Shown here: one piece after another, positions 38,156 through 46,277 of the stretch | Numbering within the stretch: the stretch's first letter is position 1 | How the letters are laid out: every line of letters starts with the position of its first letter | Origin: Opitutia bacterium | GTDB taxonomy: Bacteria; Verrucomicrobiota; Verrucomicrobiia; Opitutales; Opitutaceae | Assembly: GCA_016187925.1 (NCBI GenBank) | Contig: JACPIS010000041.1 | Span: 51,980-115,979, forward strand | Direction: 5' to 3' | DNA length: 64,000 nucleotides | Notes under the pieces: model-generated | Seen by the model: the letters and a program-made list of their open reading frames with translations, nothing else | The model's database searches: none | Told to the model about the DNA's origin: nothing | Made by a program: the position numbers and the translations under genes

Positions 38156-39214
38156 ATGCGCCTTTCTCCCTTCCCTGTCCTGCTGGCGCTTGCCGCCTTT
38201 GTATTCGTCGCCGCTCCGCACGCCCGCGCCGATATCGTCTGGGCGCCCGGCACGGGCTGGCGCGTCGAGGGCGGCGTGCTGGCCACGCTCTCCGGCGAGG
38301 ATGGCCGCAATGCGCTCGACCTGATGAACAAGGCCCGCGCGGCCGAGGAGGCGCATTCGGCCCGCAGCGCCATTAAGCTCTACCAGAAGGTCGCCAAGCG
38401 CTACCCGAACTCCATCTACGCCGCCGAGTCCCTCTACCGCGTCGGCCTGCTCTACCAGGGTCGCAAGGAATACTACAAGGCCTTCGACTCCTACCAGGAC
38501 CTGCTCGCCAAGTATCCGGGCACGGAGAAATTCAACCAGGTCGTCGCCGAGCAGTACCGCATCGCTTCCCAAATGCTCGAAGGCGCGCGTCCCTACGTCT
38601 GGGGCCTCTTCCCGGGTTTTAAGAACCGCGAGCGCTCCGTCGAGTACTTCGAGAAGATCATCGCGAATGCGCCCTACAGCGACTACGCGCCGCTCTCGCT
38701 GATGAACGTCGCCCGCGGCCAGCAGAAGCTCGGCGCCACCGAGGAGGCCATCGACGCCCTCGACCGGATGATCAACACCTACCCGCGCAGCGTCCTCACG
38801 CCCGACGCCTACCTGAAGATCGCCCAGACCCATGCCTCGCTGGTCACCGGCCCCTACTACGACCAGGGCTCGACCAAGGAGGCCATAACCTACTTCGAGG
38901 ATTACCTGATTCTCTTCCCCGGCGACAGTGGCGCCGCCCAGGCCGAGAAAGGTCTCGCCGACATGAAGCGCGTGCTGGCCAACAGCAAGCTCATCATCGC
39001 CGATTACTACTTCAAGTACCGCAAAAACTACAAGGCCGCGAAGGTGTTCTACAACGAGGCCATCACCGTTTTCCCCGACTCCGACGTGGCGGCCAAGGCC
39101 AAGACCAAGCTCGCCACCGTCGACGCCCTGCTCGAGAAGCAGCCGCAGGCGGTTCCCGTCCAGTCGCCCAAGCCCGGCGAACCGAAAAAGAAGAAACGGT
39201 TCTGGCTGTTCTGA
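38156..39214 (+). CDS. BamD-like outer-membrane assembly lipoprotein/TPR protein
   Basis: 352 residues from the ATG at 38156, which begins a signal peptide (RLSPFPVLLALAAFVFVAA); an ATG at 38138 overlapping fabH is the alternative. No lipobox Cys is seen, unlike classic BamD. TPR-like helices fill the body: AIKLYQKVAKRYPNSIYAAE, AFDSYQDLLAKYPGTEKFNQ and AITYFEDYLILFPGDSGAA. Longer than BamD (about 245). Followed 17 bp later by an LptE-like gene. An envelope role is inferred from the family and neighbours. Confidence 0.8.
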   Translation: MRLSPFPVLLALAAFVFVAAPHARADIVWAPGTGWRVEGGVLATLSGEDGRNALDLMNKARAAEEAHSARSAIKLYQKVAKRYPNSIYAAESLYRVGLLYQGRKEYYKAFDSYQDLLAKYPGTEKFNQVVAEQYRIASQMLEGARPYVWGLFPGFKNRERSVEYFEKIIANAPYSDYAPLSLMNVARGQQKLGATEEAIDALDRMINTYPRSVLTPDAYLKIAQTHASLVTGPYYDQGSTKEAITYFEDYLILFPGDSGAAQAEKGLADMKRVLANSKLIIADYYFKYRKNYKAAKVFYNEAITVFPDSDVAAKAKTKLATVDALLEKQPQAVPVQSPKPGEPKKKKRFWLF

Positions 39215-39231
39215 GCCGGCCCGGACGCGTC

Positions 39232-39753
39232 ATGGGCCCGACCGCCAAGCTGCTCAAGTCCGCCCTCGCCCTGCTCTGCCTGCTCGGCCTGACGGCGTGC
39301 GCGCATTACCGGCTCGGCACCGACAGCGAACCCAAGTTCGCCAAGCTGTACCTCGCGCCCGTCGCCAGCGACGTGTTGCTCCCGCAGGCGCAGGCCATCG
39401 TCACCACCCAGCTGCGCGAGGCTTTCCTCAAGGATGGCCGCGTCTCGCTCGTCACCTCCGCGGATGAAGCCGACGCCGTCCTGACCATCACCCTCGGCAG
39501 CTACCAGCGCGAGGTCACCGTGTCCCGCGCCGACGACACCGGTCTGGCCCGGCGCTTCGACGTCACCCTCCACGCCAAGGCCACCCTGCTTGATACGCGC
39601 ACGAAACAAAACCTTTTCGCGAACCGCCCGTTGCAGGCCACGCGCGGCGTCTTCACCGACAGCGGCCAGCTCCAGTCCGAATATCAGGCGCTCCCCTTGC
39701 TCGCCGAGACCTTGGCGGGCAACGTCGTGCACGCGGTGCTCGACACCTGGTAA
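39232..39753 (+). CDS. lptE: LptE-like lipoprotein
   Basis: 173 residues. Signal peptide with lipobox LTAC near Cys23, then HYRLGTDSEPKFAKLYLAPV and the small alpha/beta LptE fold; TTQLREAFLKDGRVSLV matches the family helix. LptE plugs the LptD barrel (28863-30965) during LPS insertion. Separated from lptD, as in many genomes. Symbol given with moderate confidence. Confidence 0.75.
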   Translation: MGPTAKLLKSALALLCLLGLTACAHYRLGTDSEPKFAKLYLAPVASDVLLPQAQAIVTTQLREAFLKDGRVSLVTSADEADAVLTITLGSYQREVTVSRADDTGLARRFDVTLHAKATLLDTRTKQNLFANRPLQATRGVFTDSGQLQSEYQALPLLAETLAGNVVHAVLDTW

Positions 39754-39816
39754 GCCGCCCCGGGCGCGCATTTCGCGCTTTGCAGCGCCGGACGTTTCGC
39801 CGAGGCTCGGGCAGCG

Positions 39817-40476
39817 ATGCACGCGCCCATTCTCGCTCCCTCCCTCCTCGCCGGCGACCACGCCCGGCTCGCCGACAGCGCCCAGACCGTCACCGAAGCC
39901 GGCCTGACCTGGCTGCACCTCGACATCATGGACGGACATTTAGTGCCGAACCTGACGTTCGGCCCGGAGACGCTCGCCGCCCTGCGCCGCGCGGGCTCGA
40001 AGCTTTTCTTCGACACGCACCTGATGCTCGCCGAGCCGCACCGCTATATCGAACCCTTTGCCAAGGCTGGCGCCAATCTCATCAGCATCCACATCGAGCC
40101 CGCCTACGACCACGCCGCCACGCTCGCCCGCATCCGCGCGCTCGGCTGCCAGTGCGGCATCGTCGTCAATCCCGGCACGCCCGCCGACGCGATCGAGCAC
40201 TTGCTCGACCAAGTCGATCTCGTCCTCGTGATGACCGTGCAACCCGGTTTCGGCGGGCAGCCCTTCCGGCGCGACATGCTGCCAAAGCTCACCCAGCTCG
40301 ATGAGTGGCGCCGCGAGCGCCGCCTGAAGTTCCGCCTCGAAGTCGACGGCGGCATCGATCCAGCCACCGCCGCGGAGTGCCGCGCCGCCGGCACCGACAC
40401 CTTCGTCGCCGGCACATCGTTCTACAAGGCCGCGGACAAGGCGGCGTTCGTCGCCGCGTTCAACCGCATGAAGTGA
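39817..40476 (+). CDS. rpe: Ribulose-phosphate 3-epimerase
   Basis: 219 residues, TIM barrel. Interconverts ribulose-5-P and xylulose-5-P (pentose phosphate pathway). Motifs: LAPSLLAGDHARL, WLHLDIMDGHLVPNLTFGP (metal His and Asp), THLMLAEPHRYIEPF, TVQPGFGGQPF and EVDGGIDP. The stop overlaps the start of the GNAT gene (TGATG). Confidence 0.97.
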   Translation: MHAPILAPSLLAGDHARLADSAQTVTEAGLTWLHLDIMDGHLVPNLTFGPETLAALRRAGSKLFFDTHLMLAEPHRYIEPFAKAGANLISIHIEPAYDHAATLARIRALGCQCGIVVNPGTPADAIEHLLDQVDLVLVMTVQPGFGGQPFRRDMLPKLTQLDEWRRERRLKFRLEVDGGIDPATAAECRAAGTDTFVAGTSFYKAADKAAFVAAFNRMK

Positions 40477-40946
40477 TGCACCCGGTCGAGCATCACCACG
40501 GCAACTATTTGATCTCGGACGACCCCGCCCGGCTCAACCTCGACGCCATCCACGCCTATCTCAGCCGCGCCTACTGGTCGGAGGACATCCCGCGGGAAAT
40601 CGTCGAACGCGGCGTGCGCAATTCGCTCTGCATCGGCGTCTATGATTCCGCCGGCGCCCAAGTGGGCTTGAGCCGGTTCATCTCCGATTTCGCCACGTAC
40701 TGCTACGTCTGCGACGTCTACGTGCTGGAGGAGCACCGGCGCCACGGCCTGTCCAAGGCCATGATGGCCCTCGCCTCGCGCCACCCCAAGCTGCAGGGAC
40801 TGCGCCGCTGGAGCCTCATCACCCGCGACGCCCACGGCCTCTACGCGCAACACGGTTTCGTCCCCCTCCGCCACGCCGACCGCTACATGGAGAAGAACGT
40901 CCCCGATATCTACAAGCACCTCGCCGAGCAGGACGCCGAGGATTAG
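40476..40946 (+). CDS. GNAT-family N-acetyltransferase
   Basis: 156 residues from the ATG overlapping the rpe stop. GNAT motif A is visible as VCDVYVLEEHRRHGLSKAMM (acetyl-CoA pyrophosphate loop), with Tyr in GLYAQHGFVPL. Substrate unknown. Translationally coupled to rpe. A 145-bp gap with nothing recognisable follows. Confidence 0.88.
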   Translation: MHPVEHHHGNYLISDDPARLNLDAIHAYLSRAYWSEDIPREIVERGVRNSLCIGVYDSAGAQVGLSRFISDFATYCYVCDVYVLEEHRRHGLSKAMMALASRHPKLQGLRRWSLITRDAHGLYAQHGFVPLRHADRYMEKNVPDIYKHLAEQDAED

Positions 40947-41091
40947 CGCACCGGATCCGGCCGTCACTGCCGCGCGGCGCGGGCGATCTGGCCGCATCGA
41001 CCGCCGCTGCGGGTGGAGCGCTACACCCATTTTCGATTCAGCTTGCGGCAATCAGCCACGCAAGAATCATCCCGGCTGCACGGGCCGATGC

Positions 41092-41769
41092 GTGCACAGA
41101 AAGAATCTCTCCATTCTCTCGATCGAGGACGAGTCGCTCTGGCGGACCTTTATTGCCGCAGCGCTAGGCGTGCTGCCCATGGTGTCGCAGTCGGAGTCCG
41201 CCCCCACCGGACAGGACGGCCTGAGAATGGCCCGCACCTTGCGACCGGATATTGTGCTACTCGATTTGATGCTGCCGGACACCGACGGTTTCTCGCTCGC
41301 ACTCGACCTGGCCCGCCTGCCGCACCCACCCCGGATCATCCTGCTTTCCTCCCGGCAGGACGACGTTGCCCTGCTGGCCGCCAGCGAATCGCACATCTCG
41401 GGATTACTTTGGAAGTCGGGCGATGTGTTCCGGCAATTGCCCGTGGTCCTCGGCGAAGTGGCCAGTGGAAGAAAATTCTACCCGCCGGAAGTCCGTGACG
41501 CGCTGCGTCGGTTGCGCGCCGATCCCAACGCGTTCTTCAAGATTCTCTCAACCCGCGAACTGGAACTGATGCCTCGCTTCGGGCTCGGACAAAGCGACGC
41601 CGAGATCGCTACCGCCCTCGGGCTGAGCAACCACACGGTCAAATCCCACCGCCAGCACGTCATGGCCAAGCTGGGATTGCACAGCGCCCCGCGCCTGATC
41701 CACTGGGCGATCGACCACGGCTTCGCGCCTCTCCGTCGGCAACCGCCCTCTCGGGCTGAGTCTCGGTAG
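41092..41769 (+). CDS. LuxR/NarL-type response regulator at the head of the peptide locus
   Basis: 225 residues from a GTG. Receiver domain with Glu12-Asp13, phospho-acceptor Asp58 (IVLLDLMLPD) and Lys108 (LLWKSG). C-terminal LuxR helix-turn-helix (about 150-212): LSTRELELMPRFGLGQSDAE and LSNHTVKSHRQHVMAKLGL. It binds DNA when phosphorylated. No kinase gene is adjacent. It points into the HlyD/peptide region with about 100 bp between, so it is the natural candidate to regulate that locus, but no binding site could be identified. Confidence 0.9.
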   Translation: MHRKNLSILSIEDESLWRTFIAAALGVLPMVSQSESAPTGQDGLRMARTLRPDIVLLDLMLPDTDGFSLALDLARLPHPPRIILLSSRQDDVALLAASESHISGLLWKSGDVFRQLPVVLGEVASGRKFYPPEVRDALRRLRADPNAFFKILSTRELELMPRFGLGQSDAEIATALGLSNHTVKSHRQHVMAKLGLHSAPRLIHWAIDHGFAPLRRQPPSRAESR

Positions 41770-41808
41770 GGCGCAGATTCTGCCGGAGCGCCGTCAAGTT
41801 TTTCTTTT
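41770..41808 (+). terminator. Possible terminator or attenuator after the LuxR gene
   Basis: GGCGC (41770-41774) and GCGCC (41788-41792) can pair, followed by GTCAAG and TTTTTCTTTT. The 5-bp stem is short, so this may only partly separate the regulator from the HlyD gene. Confidence 0.3.
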
Positions 41809-41869
41809 CCTCCTTTTGCAGGAAAACATCCGCTTCGTTTTCACGCCGCACTGCGCAATCTACGCGTCC

Positions 41870-43174
41870 GTGTCCACGGCCACGCCGCCTGCCCCGCTTC
41901 TCCCCGTCGTCCTCGCTCAGGACACGGTAGAAAGCCTCTACACCGAGCACGGGCCGCAGCGGCCTTGGATTTACTGGCTGGCCTTGACCGGGGTGATCGC
42001 TGGTTTAGGCAGCCTGCCTTGGATCAAGATCGATGTCTCGGTCAGCGCGCCGGGCATGGTGCGCCCGGCGACCGAGCGCACCGAACTCCGTCCCGCTGTC
42101 TCGGGCCATGTCGCCGAGGTGCTGACGCGCGACAACGACCGCGTGCGCGCCGGCCAGCCCTTGCTCGTGCTGCGCTCCCGCGACCTGGAGGAACGCTTGG
42201 CGCGCAACCGCGCCTTGCAGGCAGAGCGCCAGTCCGTCAGCCAGGATCTCCGCCTCCTGCTGGAGCACCCGTCGGAAGTGCGTGGCGCAAGTTCCCCTTC
42301 CACCACCGGTGCCGGCGCAAGTTCAGTTGCCGCACAGGTGTATCTCCGCCCGGTGGTGGACCATCTTTCTCCTGCGACTCCGCCGCTCGAAGCCGCCTCC
42401 GCCCCGGGCCTCACCACCGCCTCTCTGCGGGCGGATTTCACGCAGTTCCAGGCGCAACTCGACTCTTACCGTCTGGCCGAAACCAAGGCCCGCAACGAGC
42501 TGGCCCGCTATGCCAGTCTCGCGGCCAAGGGCATCGCCTCCCAACAGGAACTCGACAACGCACGCTACGAGGCGGACCGGCTGCACGCCGAGTTGCGCCT
42601 GCTCGTCGAGCAGACCCGTTCGCGCTGGGCTGCACGGCTCAAGGACGAACAAACGGCACTGGCGGAGCTGCTCAGCGAAGAGCAGCGCCTCCGGGAGGAG
42701 CAGACCCTCTACACCGTCTGCGCCTCCGCCGAGGGCACGCTTCAGGGTTTCACCGGTCTCGGGATCGGCCTCTATCTCGCCGCCGGCCAATCTCTCGGCA
42801 CCGTTTCTCCCGACGACACCCTCCTGGTGGAAACCTACGTCTCACCCAAGGATATCGGCCAGATTCGCACCGGCCAACCTGTCCGGCTGCAAATCGACGC
42901 CTTTCCCTACACGCAGTGGGGCCTGCTCGAAGGTCGCGTGCAGGCCGTCTCGGCCGATGCCAGCATTGTCGGCGCAGGATCAGCACCCGTTTTCAAGGTA
43001 ATCGTCGCGCCTGTAACTTCACGCCTGACCCTGGCGAGCGGAGCCACCGGCGAACTCGGCAAAGGCATGACACTCTCCGCCCGTTTCCTCACCGCCCGCC
43101 GCACACTGCTCCAAATTTTCTATCAAGACGCCAGCGAGTGGCTCGACCCGCAAAACACTCCACCGCGCGCCTGA
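41870..43174 (+). CDS. HlyD-family membrane-fusion protein of the peptide exporter
   Basis: 434 residues from a GTG at 41870 (a TTG at 41816 is the only longer canonical start). One membrane segment (WIYWLALTGVIAGLG), a barrel/lipoyl strand (APGMVRPATERTELRPAVSG, HVAEVLTRDNDRVRAGQPLL), a long coiled coil (ELARYASLAAKGIASQQELD) and a C-terminal barrel (VETYVSPKDIGQIRTGQPVR). Such adaptors bridge a C39 ABC exporter to an outer-membrane channel. The exporter is at 48610. The last 27 or so codons, RRTLLQIFYQDASEWLDPQ and what follows, are repeated at 45894-46019 and fused to the gene ending at 48035. Confidence 0.9.
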   Translation: MSTATPPAPLLPVVLAQDTVESLYTEHGPQRPWIYWLALTGVIAGLGSLPWIKIDVSVSAPGMVRPATERTELRPAVSGHVAEVLTRDNDRVRAGQPLLVLRSRDLEERLARNRALQAERQSVSQDLRLLLEHPSEVRGASSPSTTGAGASSVAAQVYLRPVVDHLSPATPPLEAASAPGLTTASLRADFTQFQAQLDSYRLAETKARNELARYASLAAKGIASQQELDNARYEADRLHAELRLLVEQTRSRWAARLKDEQTALAELLSEEQRLREEQTLYTVCASAEGTLQGFTGLGIGLYLAAGQSLGTVSPDDTLLVETYVSPKDIGQIRTGQPVRLQIDAFPYTQWGLLEGRVQAVSADASIVGAGSAPVFKVIVAPVTSRLTLASGATGELGKGMTLSARFLTARRTLLQIFYQDASEWLDPQNTPPRA

Positions 43175-43180
43175 AATCCC

Positions 43181-43205
43181 TTTCCCGGCAATCCCACCGG
43201 GGAAA
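43181..43205 (+). promoter_or_regulatory. Stem-loop element H1 before peptide gene 1
   Basis: TTTCCCGG / CCGGGGAAA arms around a short loop containing AATCCC, 13 nt before the ATG of the first double-glycine peptide. One of five copies in the locus (others 44511, 46024, 48041, 50763). Confidence 0.7.
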
Positions 43206-43218
43206 ACAAACTCAAACT

Positions 43219-43386
43219 ATGAACACACTGAATAATACCGACCTCACTGCAATCCTTGGTGGCTGGGATACTCTCAATAATCAGGAACAATGGGCTTACG
43301 ATCTACTGATGCGCCAACTCCAGCAGCAAGCCGAAGAGGCGGAGCGAGAGGCGTGGGAGGAATACTTGAGCACGCAAACGGCCTGA
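43219..43386 (+). CDS. Double-glycine precursor peptide 1
   Basis: 55 residues. Leader MNTLNNTDLTAILGG ends in a GG (14-15) preceded by hydrophobic/acidic leader positions, the kind cut by C39 peptidases. The predicted core of 40 residues starts WDTLNNQEQWAY and is very Gln/Glu-rich (QLQQQAEEAEREAWEEY), acidic and helical; not a typical cationic bacteriocin. No Cys. Preceded by stem-loop H1 and an A/C-rich spacer without Shine-Dalgarno. The 43402 gene follows 15 bp later. Confidence 0.82.
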   Translation: MNTLNNTDLTAILGGWDTLNNQEQWAYDLLMRQLQQQAEEAEREAWEEYLSTQTA

Positions 43387-43401
43387 TTGGTCGCATTGAT
43401 C

Positions 43402-44505
43402 ATGCATCGCCACCTCCGATCGCTCGCGATTTTCGCCTTCGTTCTGGGGGTGGCGGTGCATAGTCCCGCAGCCGGCGAGTCACCGGTCGTCCTGCCGGAA
43501 TTCAGAGTCGAGGGCACGCCTTGGCTCTACGCTAGGATGGGCGACATGGAAATTCTCAGCCGCGCATCGCCTGGGCGGGCGCGGCAGCTGGCGGCTGCGC
43601 TGGTGCGCGGCCGGAGACTCTATCCCGATTTTTTCACCCGGGACCGGCGTTTGCCGTTGCTGCTGATTGTGGCCGACTCTCCCCGACGCACCGTGAGCGG
43701 TCTGAAGCCGGCCGTCATGGTCGAGGCCGACGAGCGGCAATGGCCCCGCAACTATCAGGAAGTCAGCGAGGGCCACGACCTCGCTGACGAGAAGCTCGCA
43801 GTGATCGCCATCAATCTGGGCGCCGTCAACAATCTGTGGCTGGTGCTCAGCAGTTGGTCGAAACGCATCGTCCTTACGCAGCGGCCCGCGTTCCCGGAAT
43901 GGGTCACCGCGGGCTTATTCGGCGAGTCCGGAGCGGTTTCTTCGGTCATCGGGAGGCCGCAGTCGACCACCGTGCGCTTCCCGCGACTGTCATGGCCGGA
44001 TCCAGCGGTGTCTCCGGGCGAGTTTCCGCAGGCGGCGGCGGATTTCCCTGTTTTCGCCGAGATGTTCGATTCCGCGCGCAAGGCGGACGTCATGTCGCCG
44101 AAGGAGAAGACAAAATTCCAGTTCCAGACGGCGTTCTTCGCCCGGTGGAGCCTGTTCGGCCCGGCGAAGAACGGACGCAATCGCAACGGCTACTGGGCCT
44201 TCGCCGAAATGGCCCGGCGCGGGCAGGCCACCGAGGCGGTGTTCCGCGAGTGCTACGGCATGGACTGGGCGCAGTCCTGCGCCGAGATGCGCACCTACCT
44301 CAAGCGGAAGCATGTCGGCCTGATCGACGTCCAGATGCCGCACGTGATGGCCGACGTGCCCGAGGCGGAGCGGCTGAAGTTCCGCGATGCGACCCTCGAG
44401 GAGGTGCGCCGCATCCTCGGTGACTTCAACCGCCTCCGCGCCGCCGAGGCCGAGCGCGGAAAAGCCGCCAAGGCGCCGGACACCACGGCACCCACGCGCC
44501 CCTGA
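43402..44505 (+). CDS. Secreted protein of the peptide locus, paralogue 1 (short form)
   Basis: 367 residues from the ATG at 43402. Signal peptide (SLAIFAFVLGVAVHSPAAG). Shares an N-terminal domain with the proteins at 46278 and 51023: VVLPEFRVEGTPWLYARMGD, then MEILSRASPGRARQLAAALV. FPEWVTAGLFGESGAV resembles the substrate-side motif of Peptidase-MA-like metalloproteases, but no HExxH is present. FFARWSLFG and the final EEVRRILGDFNRL are shared too. It stops where the paralogues continue into TPR-like repeats. Function unknown; possibly processing, maturation or immunity. Confidence 0.8.
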   Translation: MHRHLRSLAIFAFVLGVAVHSPAAGESPVVLPEFRVEGTPWLYARMGDMEILSRASPGRARQLAAALVRGRRLYPDFFTRDRRLPLLLIVADSPRRTVSGLKPAVMVEADERQWPRNYQEVSEGHDLADEKLAVIAINLGAVNNLWLVLSSWSKRIVLTQRPAFPEWVTAGLFGESGAVSSVIGRPQSTTVRFPRLSWPDPAVSPGEFPQAAADFPVFAEMFDSARKADVMSPKEKTKFQFQTAFFARWSLFGPAKNGRNRNGYWAFAEMARRGQATEAVFRECYGMDWAQSCAEMRTYLKRKHVGLIDVQMPHVMADVPEAERLKFRDATLEEVRRILGDFNRLRAAEAERGKAAKAPDTTAPTRP

Positions 44506-44510
44506 ACCCC

Positions 44511-44535
44511 TTTCCCGGCAATCCCGCTGGGAGAA
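44511..44535 (+). promoter_or_regulatory. Stem-loop element H2 before peptide gene 2
   Basis: TTTCCCGGC / GCTGGGAGAAA; one position changes C to T and keeps a G-U pair. It begins 5 bp after the preceding stop codon and ends 15 nt before the ATG. Confidence 0.7.
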
Positions 44536-44550
44536 AACAACCAATAATAC

Positions 44551-44778
44551 ATGAATACATCAGTTGATACGACTGGGCTCATAGCTCTCGAATGTAACGA
44601 ACTCGCACAGGTGGACGGTGGATGGTTTGCGGGACCGCTTGTCGGAGCCGCAGTTGCACTGATTAAGACCATCGAGTCGAACCCGGATAGTTTTACTTGG
44701 ATGATGGACTGGTATTACGATCCGAGCTCTTCGGGAGCCTCAACCGAAGGCCCATACTCTATCCTTAACCGAGTCTAA
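44551..44778 (+). CDS. Double-glycine precursor peptide 2
   Basis: 75 residues. Classic bacteriocin-type leader: LIALECNELAQVDGG (GG at 23-24). The core of 51 residues starts WFAGPLVGAAVALIKTIESN and ends in a Ser/Gly-rich, Tyr-containing tail. The core opens with a hydrophobic Gly/Ala helix, as in pore-forming class II bacteriocins. No Cys in the core. The gene is visibly less GC-rich than its surroundings. A strong hairpin lies 6 bp after the stop, and a CPBP-like gene follows. Confidence 0.85.
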   Translation: MNTSVDTTGLIALECNELAQVDGGWFAGPLVGAAVALIKTIESNPDSFTWMMDWYYDPSSSGASTEGPYSILNRV

Positions 44779-44784
44779 TGTGAC

Positions 44785-44815
44785 GGTTGCGCTGTGAAAG
44801 CAGCGCAACCCTTTT
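44785..44815 (+). terminator. Intrinsic terminator/attenuator after peptide gene 2
   Basis: Perfect 10-bp stem GGTTGCGCTG / CAGCGCAACC, 6-nt loop, followed by CTTTT. Would end or attenuate transcription after the peptide gene and protect its mRNA 3' end. Confidence 0.75.
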
Positions 44816-44833
44816 GGCCGTAACACTCAGTCT

Positions 44834-45346
44834 ATGTATGCAACCAAAGTATCACTCGGTACATCGATCGCCAAAATCATTGACGAACTCCCTGAGTGCA
44901 AAGGCTTCTCGCTCGTATCGGCGGTATTGTCGATCACGGCGGCCGTATGGATTCCGTCCGCCGCCATCTGGTATCTGATTGGCGCACTCTTTCCCGGGCC
45001 CACTGGTCCGAGTATTTTCGATACACCGCGATTTGCGATTCTGGGAGCGCTTCTCTTGGCACCATTGCTTGAGACGCTCATGATGCTCGGGTTCTTTCGT
45101 GTTTTTGGGCGAATCATCTTCTCGCAGCGGTGGCTCTTGCTGCTTTCGACCATCTGTTGGGGCGCGTTTCATGTGTATTCTCCTAGTTGGGGGCTCCACG
45201 CTGCGTGGGGATTCTTCGTCATGGGCAAGGTATTCCTGAGCGCTTCTCGTCGCTCATCTGATTTCGCGGTATTGATAGTCGTCGCAGTGCATTTACTTGC
45301 GAATGTGCTTTCTTATGGTGCGACGGCTATTGCGAAGACCATATGA
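44834..45346 (+). CDS. CPBP-like intramembrane protein, possible immunity factor
   Basis: 170 residues, about five membrane segments. Resembles CPBP (Abi) family proteins: LLAPLLETLMMLGFFR in place of the EExxxR motif (only one Glu kept), WGAFHVYSP with His, and HLLANVLS matching HxxxN. Several CPBP proteins near bacteriocin genes act in self-immunity or leader processing. It lies 55 bp after peptide 2, across a terminator. Lower GC than neighbours. The 180 bp after it hold no recognisable gene. Confidence 0.7.
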   Translation: MYATKVSLGTSIAKIIDELPECKGFSLVSAVLSITAAVWIPSAAIWYLIGALFPGPTGPSIFDTPRFAILGALLLAPLLETLMMLGFFRVFGRIIFSQRWLLLLSTICWGAFHVYSPSWGLHAAWGFFVMGKVFLSASRRSSDFAVLIVVAVHLLANVLSYGATAIAKTI

Positions 45347-45525
45347 CGACTTGGCCGCAAAGCACCCGCGATGACTTTCGATGAGTTCTAATGTCACAAA
45401 GCCTAGCACTCCGTCCTGTCTGTCGAAAGCTAGTGACTATCACTTGGCGATACTTGCCGGTGCACCAACCTGCGTCTCCGTTGACCTCACAAGTCACAGG
45501 CTGCATCCGCGCTCGATATCTAAGC

Positions 45526-45903
45526 ATGACTGTTATCTTCCGCCAGCGTGACCGCACCGATTGCGGTGCCGCGTGCCTGCGCTTCATCGACGCGCACTAT
45601 CGGCGCGACGTGACGGTGGCGCGGTTGCGGCAATTGGCAGGGACCAACCAACGCGGCTCCACGGCGCTGGGGCTCGTCGAGGCGGCGCGGCAACTCGGCT
45701 TCACCACCAAGGGCGTGAAAGGCCCGGTGGACGCGTGGCGCGGCCCGAGGCAAGGAATGGTCGGTCAAGTTTTCAATTTCATCTTTTTATATGAAACGAG
45801 GCGTTCGCCCTGGACGAGCATTCGAGCACGCTGTCGGCCATGGCCTCCACGCCGCACGACCTCCCGCCGTTCCCTTTTGCGATCTACGCCATCGGCGAAT
45901 TAG
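45526..45903 (+). pseudogene. Truncated C39 peptidase-domain relic of a second exporter
   Basis: From the ATG at 45526, about 73 residues (to near 45745) are almost identical to the start of the intact exporter: FRQRDRTDCGAACLRFIDAH with the catalytic Cys, then LRQLAGTNQRGSTALGLVEA. Homology then stops abruptly at KGPVDAW. The remaining frame to 45903 is unrelated. The His and Asp of the peptidase, the membrane domain and the ATPase are missing, so it cannot export or cleave. It is followed at 45894 by the 3' end of an HlyD gene, as if an exporter-HlyD pair had lost its middle. Confidence 0.78.
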
Positions 45904-46019
45904 GCAAAGGCATGACGGCCGCCGCGCGCTTCCTGACGGCGCGTCGCACGCTGCTCCAAATCCTCTACCAAGCCACGAGCGAGTGGCTCGACCCGCAAAG
46001 CACCTCTCAGCGTCCCTGA
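45894..46019 (+). pseudogene. HlyD 3'-end relic
   Basis: In one frame, ending TGA at 46017-46019, this encodes GELGKGMTAAARFLTARRTL and the tail LLQILYQATSEWLDPQ, matching the last 40 residues of the HlyD protein ending at 43174. Nothing upstream is recognisable as HlyD. The stop is followed by stem-loop H3 and a new peptide gene, the same order as after the intact HlyD. Confidence 0.78.
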
Positions 46020-46023
46020 ACCC

Positions 46024-46048
46024 TTTCCCGGCAATCCCGCCGGGGAAA
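46024..46048 (+). promoter_or_regulatory. Stem-loop element H3 before peptide gene 3
   Basis: Best-paired copy: TTTCCCGGC / GCCGGGGAAA with loop AATCCC, 13 nt before the ATG. The spacer ACACAAAAAGAAC lacks a Shine-Dalgarno motif. Confidence 0.72.
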
Positions 46049-46061
46049 ACACAAAAAGAAC

Positions 46062-46229
46062 ATGATCCAACTGAACGAACTCAGCGAACAAGAGATGACA
46101 GGGGTATGCGGCGGCGGCGATCCGCCGCCGGACGATGGCAGTGGCACCGGCCTTCCGCCGCCGCCTTCCTTCGAAGTGTACGCGGCTCCCGGTATTGATC
46201 CGCTGCTGGGCATCGAGATCGACAAATGA
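46062..46229 (+). CDS. Double-glycine precursor peptide 3
   Basis: 55 residues. Leader MIQLNELSEQEMTGVCGG (GG at 17-18; a third Gly follows). The core of about 37 residues is Pro/Asp/Gly-rich (GDPPPDDGSGTGLPPPPSF) and ends GIDPLLGIEIDK. Acidic and without hydrophobic helix, so unlike peptides 2, 4 and 5; a signal or adhesive role is as likely as killing. A hairpin follows its stop. Confidence 0.78.
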   Translation: MIQLNELSEQEMTGVCGGGDPPPDDGSGTGLPPPPSFEVYAAPGIDPLLGIEIDK

Positions 46230-46235
46230 TTCTGC

Positions 46236-46263
46236 GGCTGTGCGGGGCTTGCCCAGCACAGCC
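46236..46263 (+). terminator. Hairpin after peptide gene 3
   Basis: GGCTGTGC / GCACAGCC (8 bp) with an inner GGGC / GCCC stem. Followed by TAAAATC, not a clean T-run, so more likely an mRNA-stabilising or attenuating hairpin. Sits in the 48-bp gap before the gene at 46278. Confidence 0.5.
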
Positions 46264-46277
46264 TAAAATCGCGCCGA

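Noticed and set aside
45526..45903. A stand-alone C39 peptidase able to cut GG leaders
   Set aside because: Only the Cys half of the domain is present; the His and Asp are missing and the frame runs into unrelated sequence, so it is treated as a relic.
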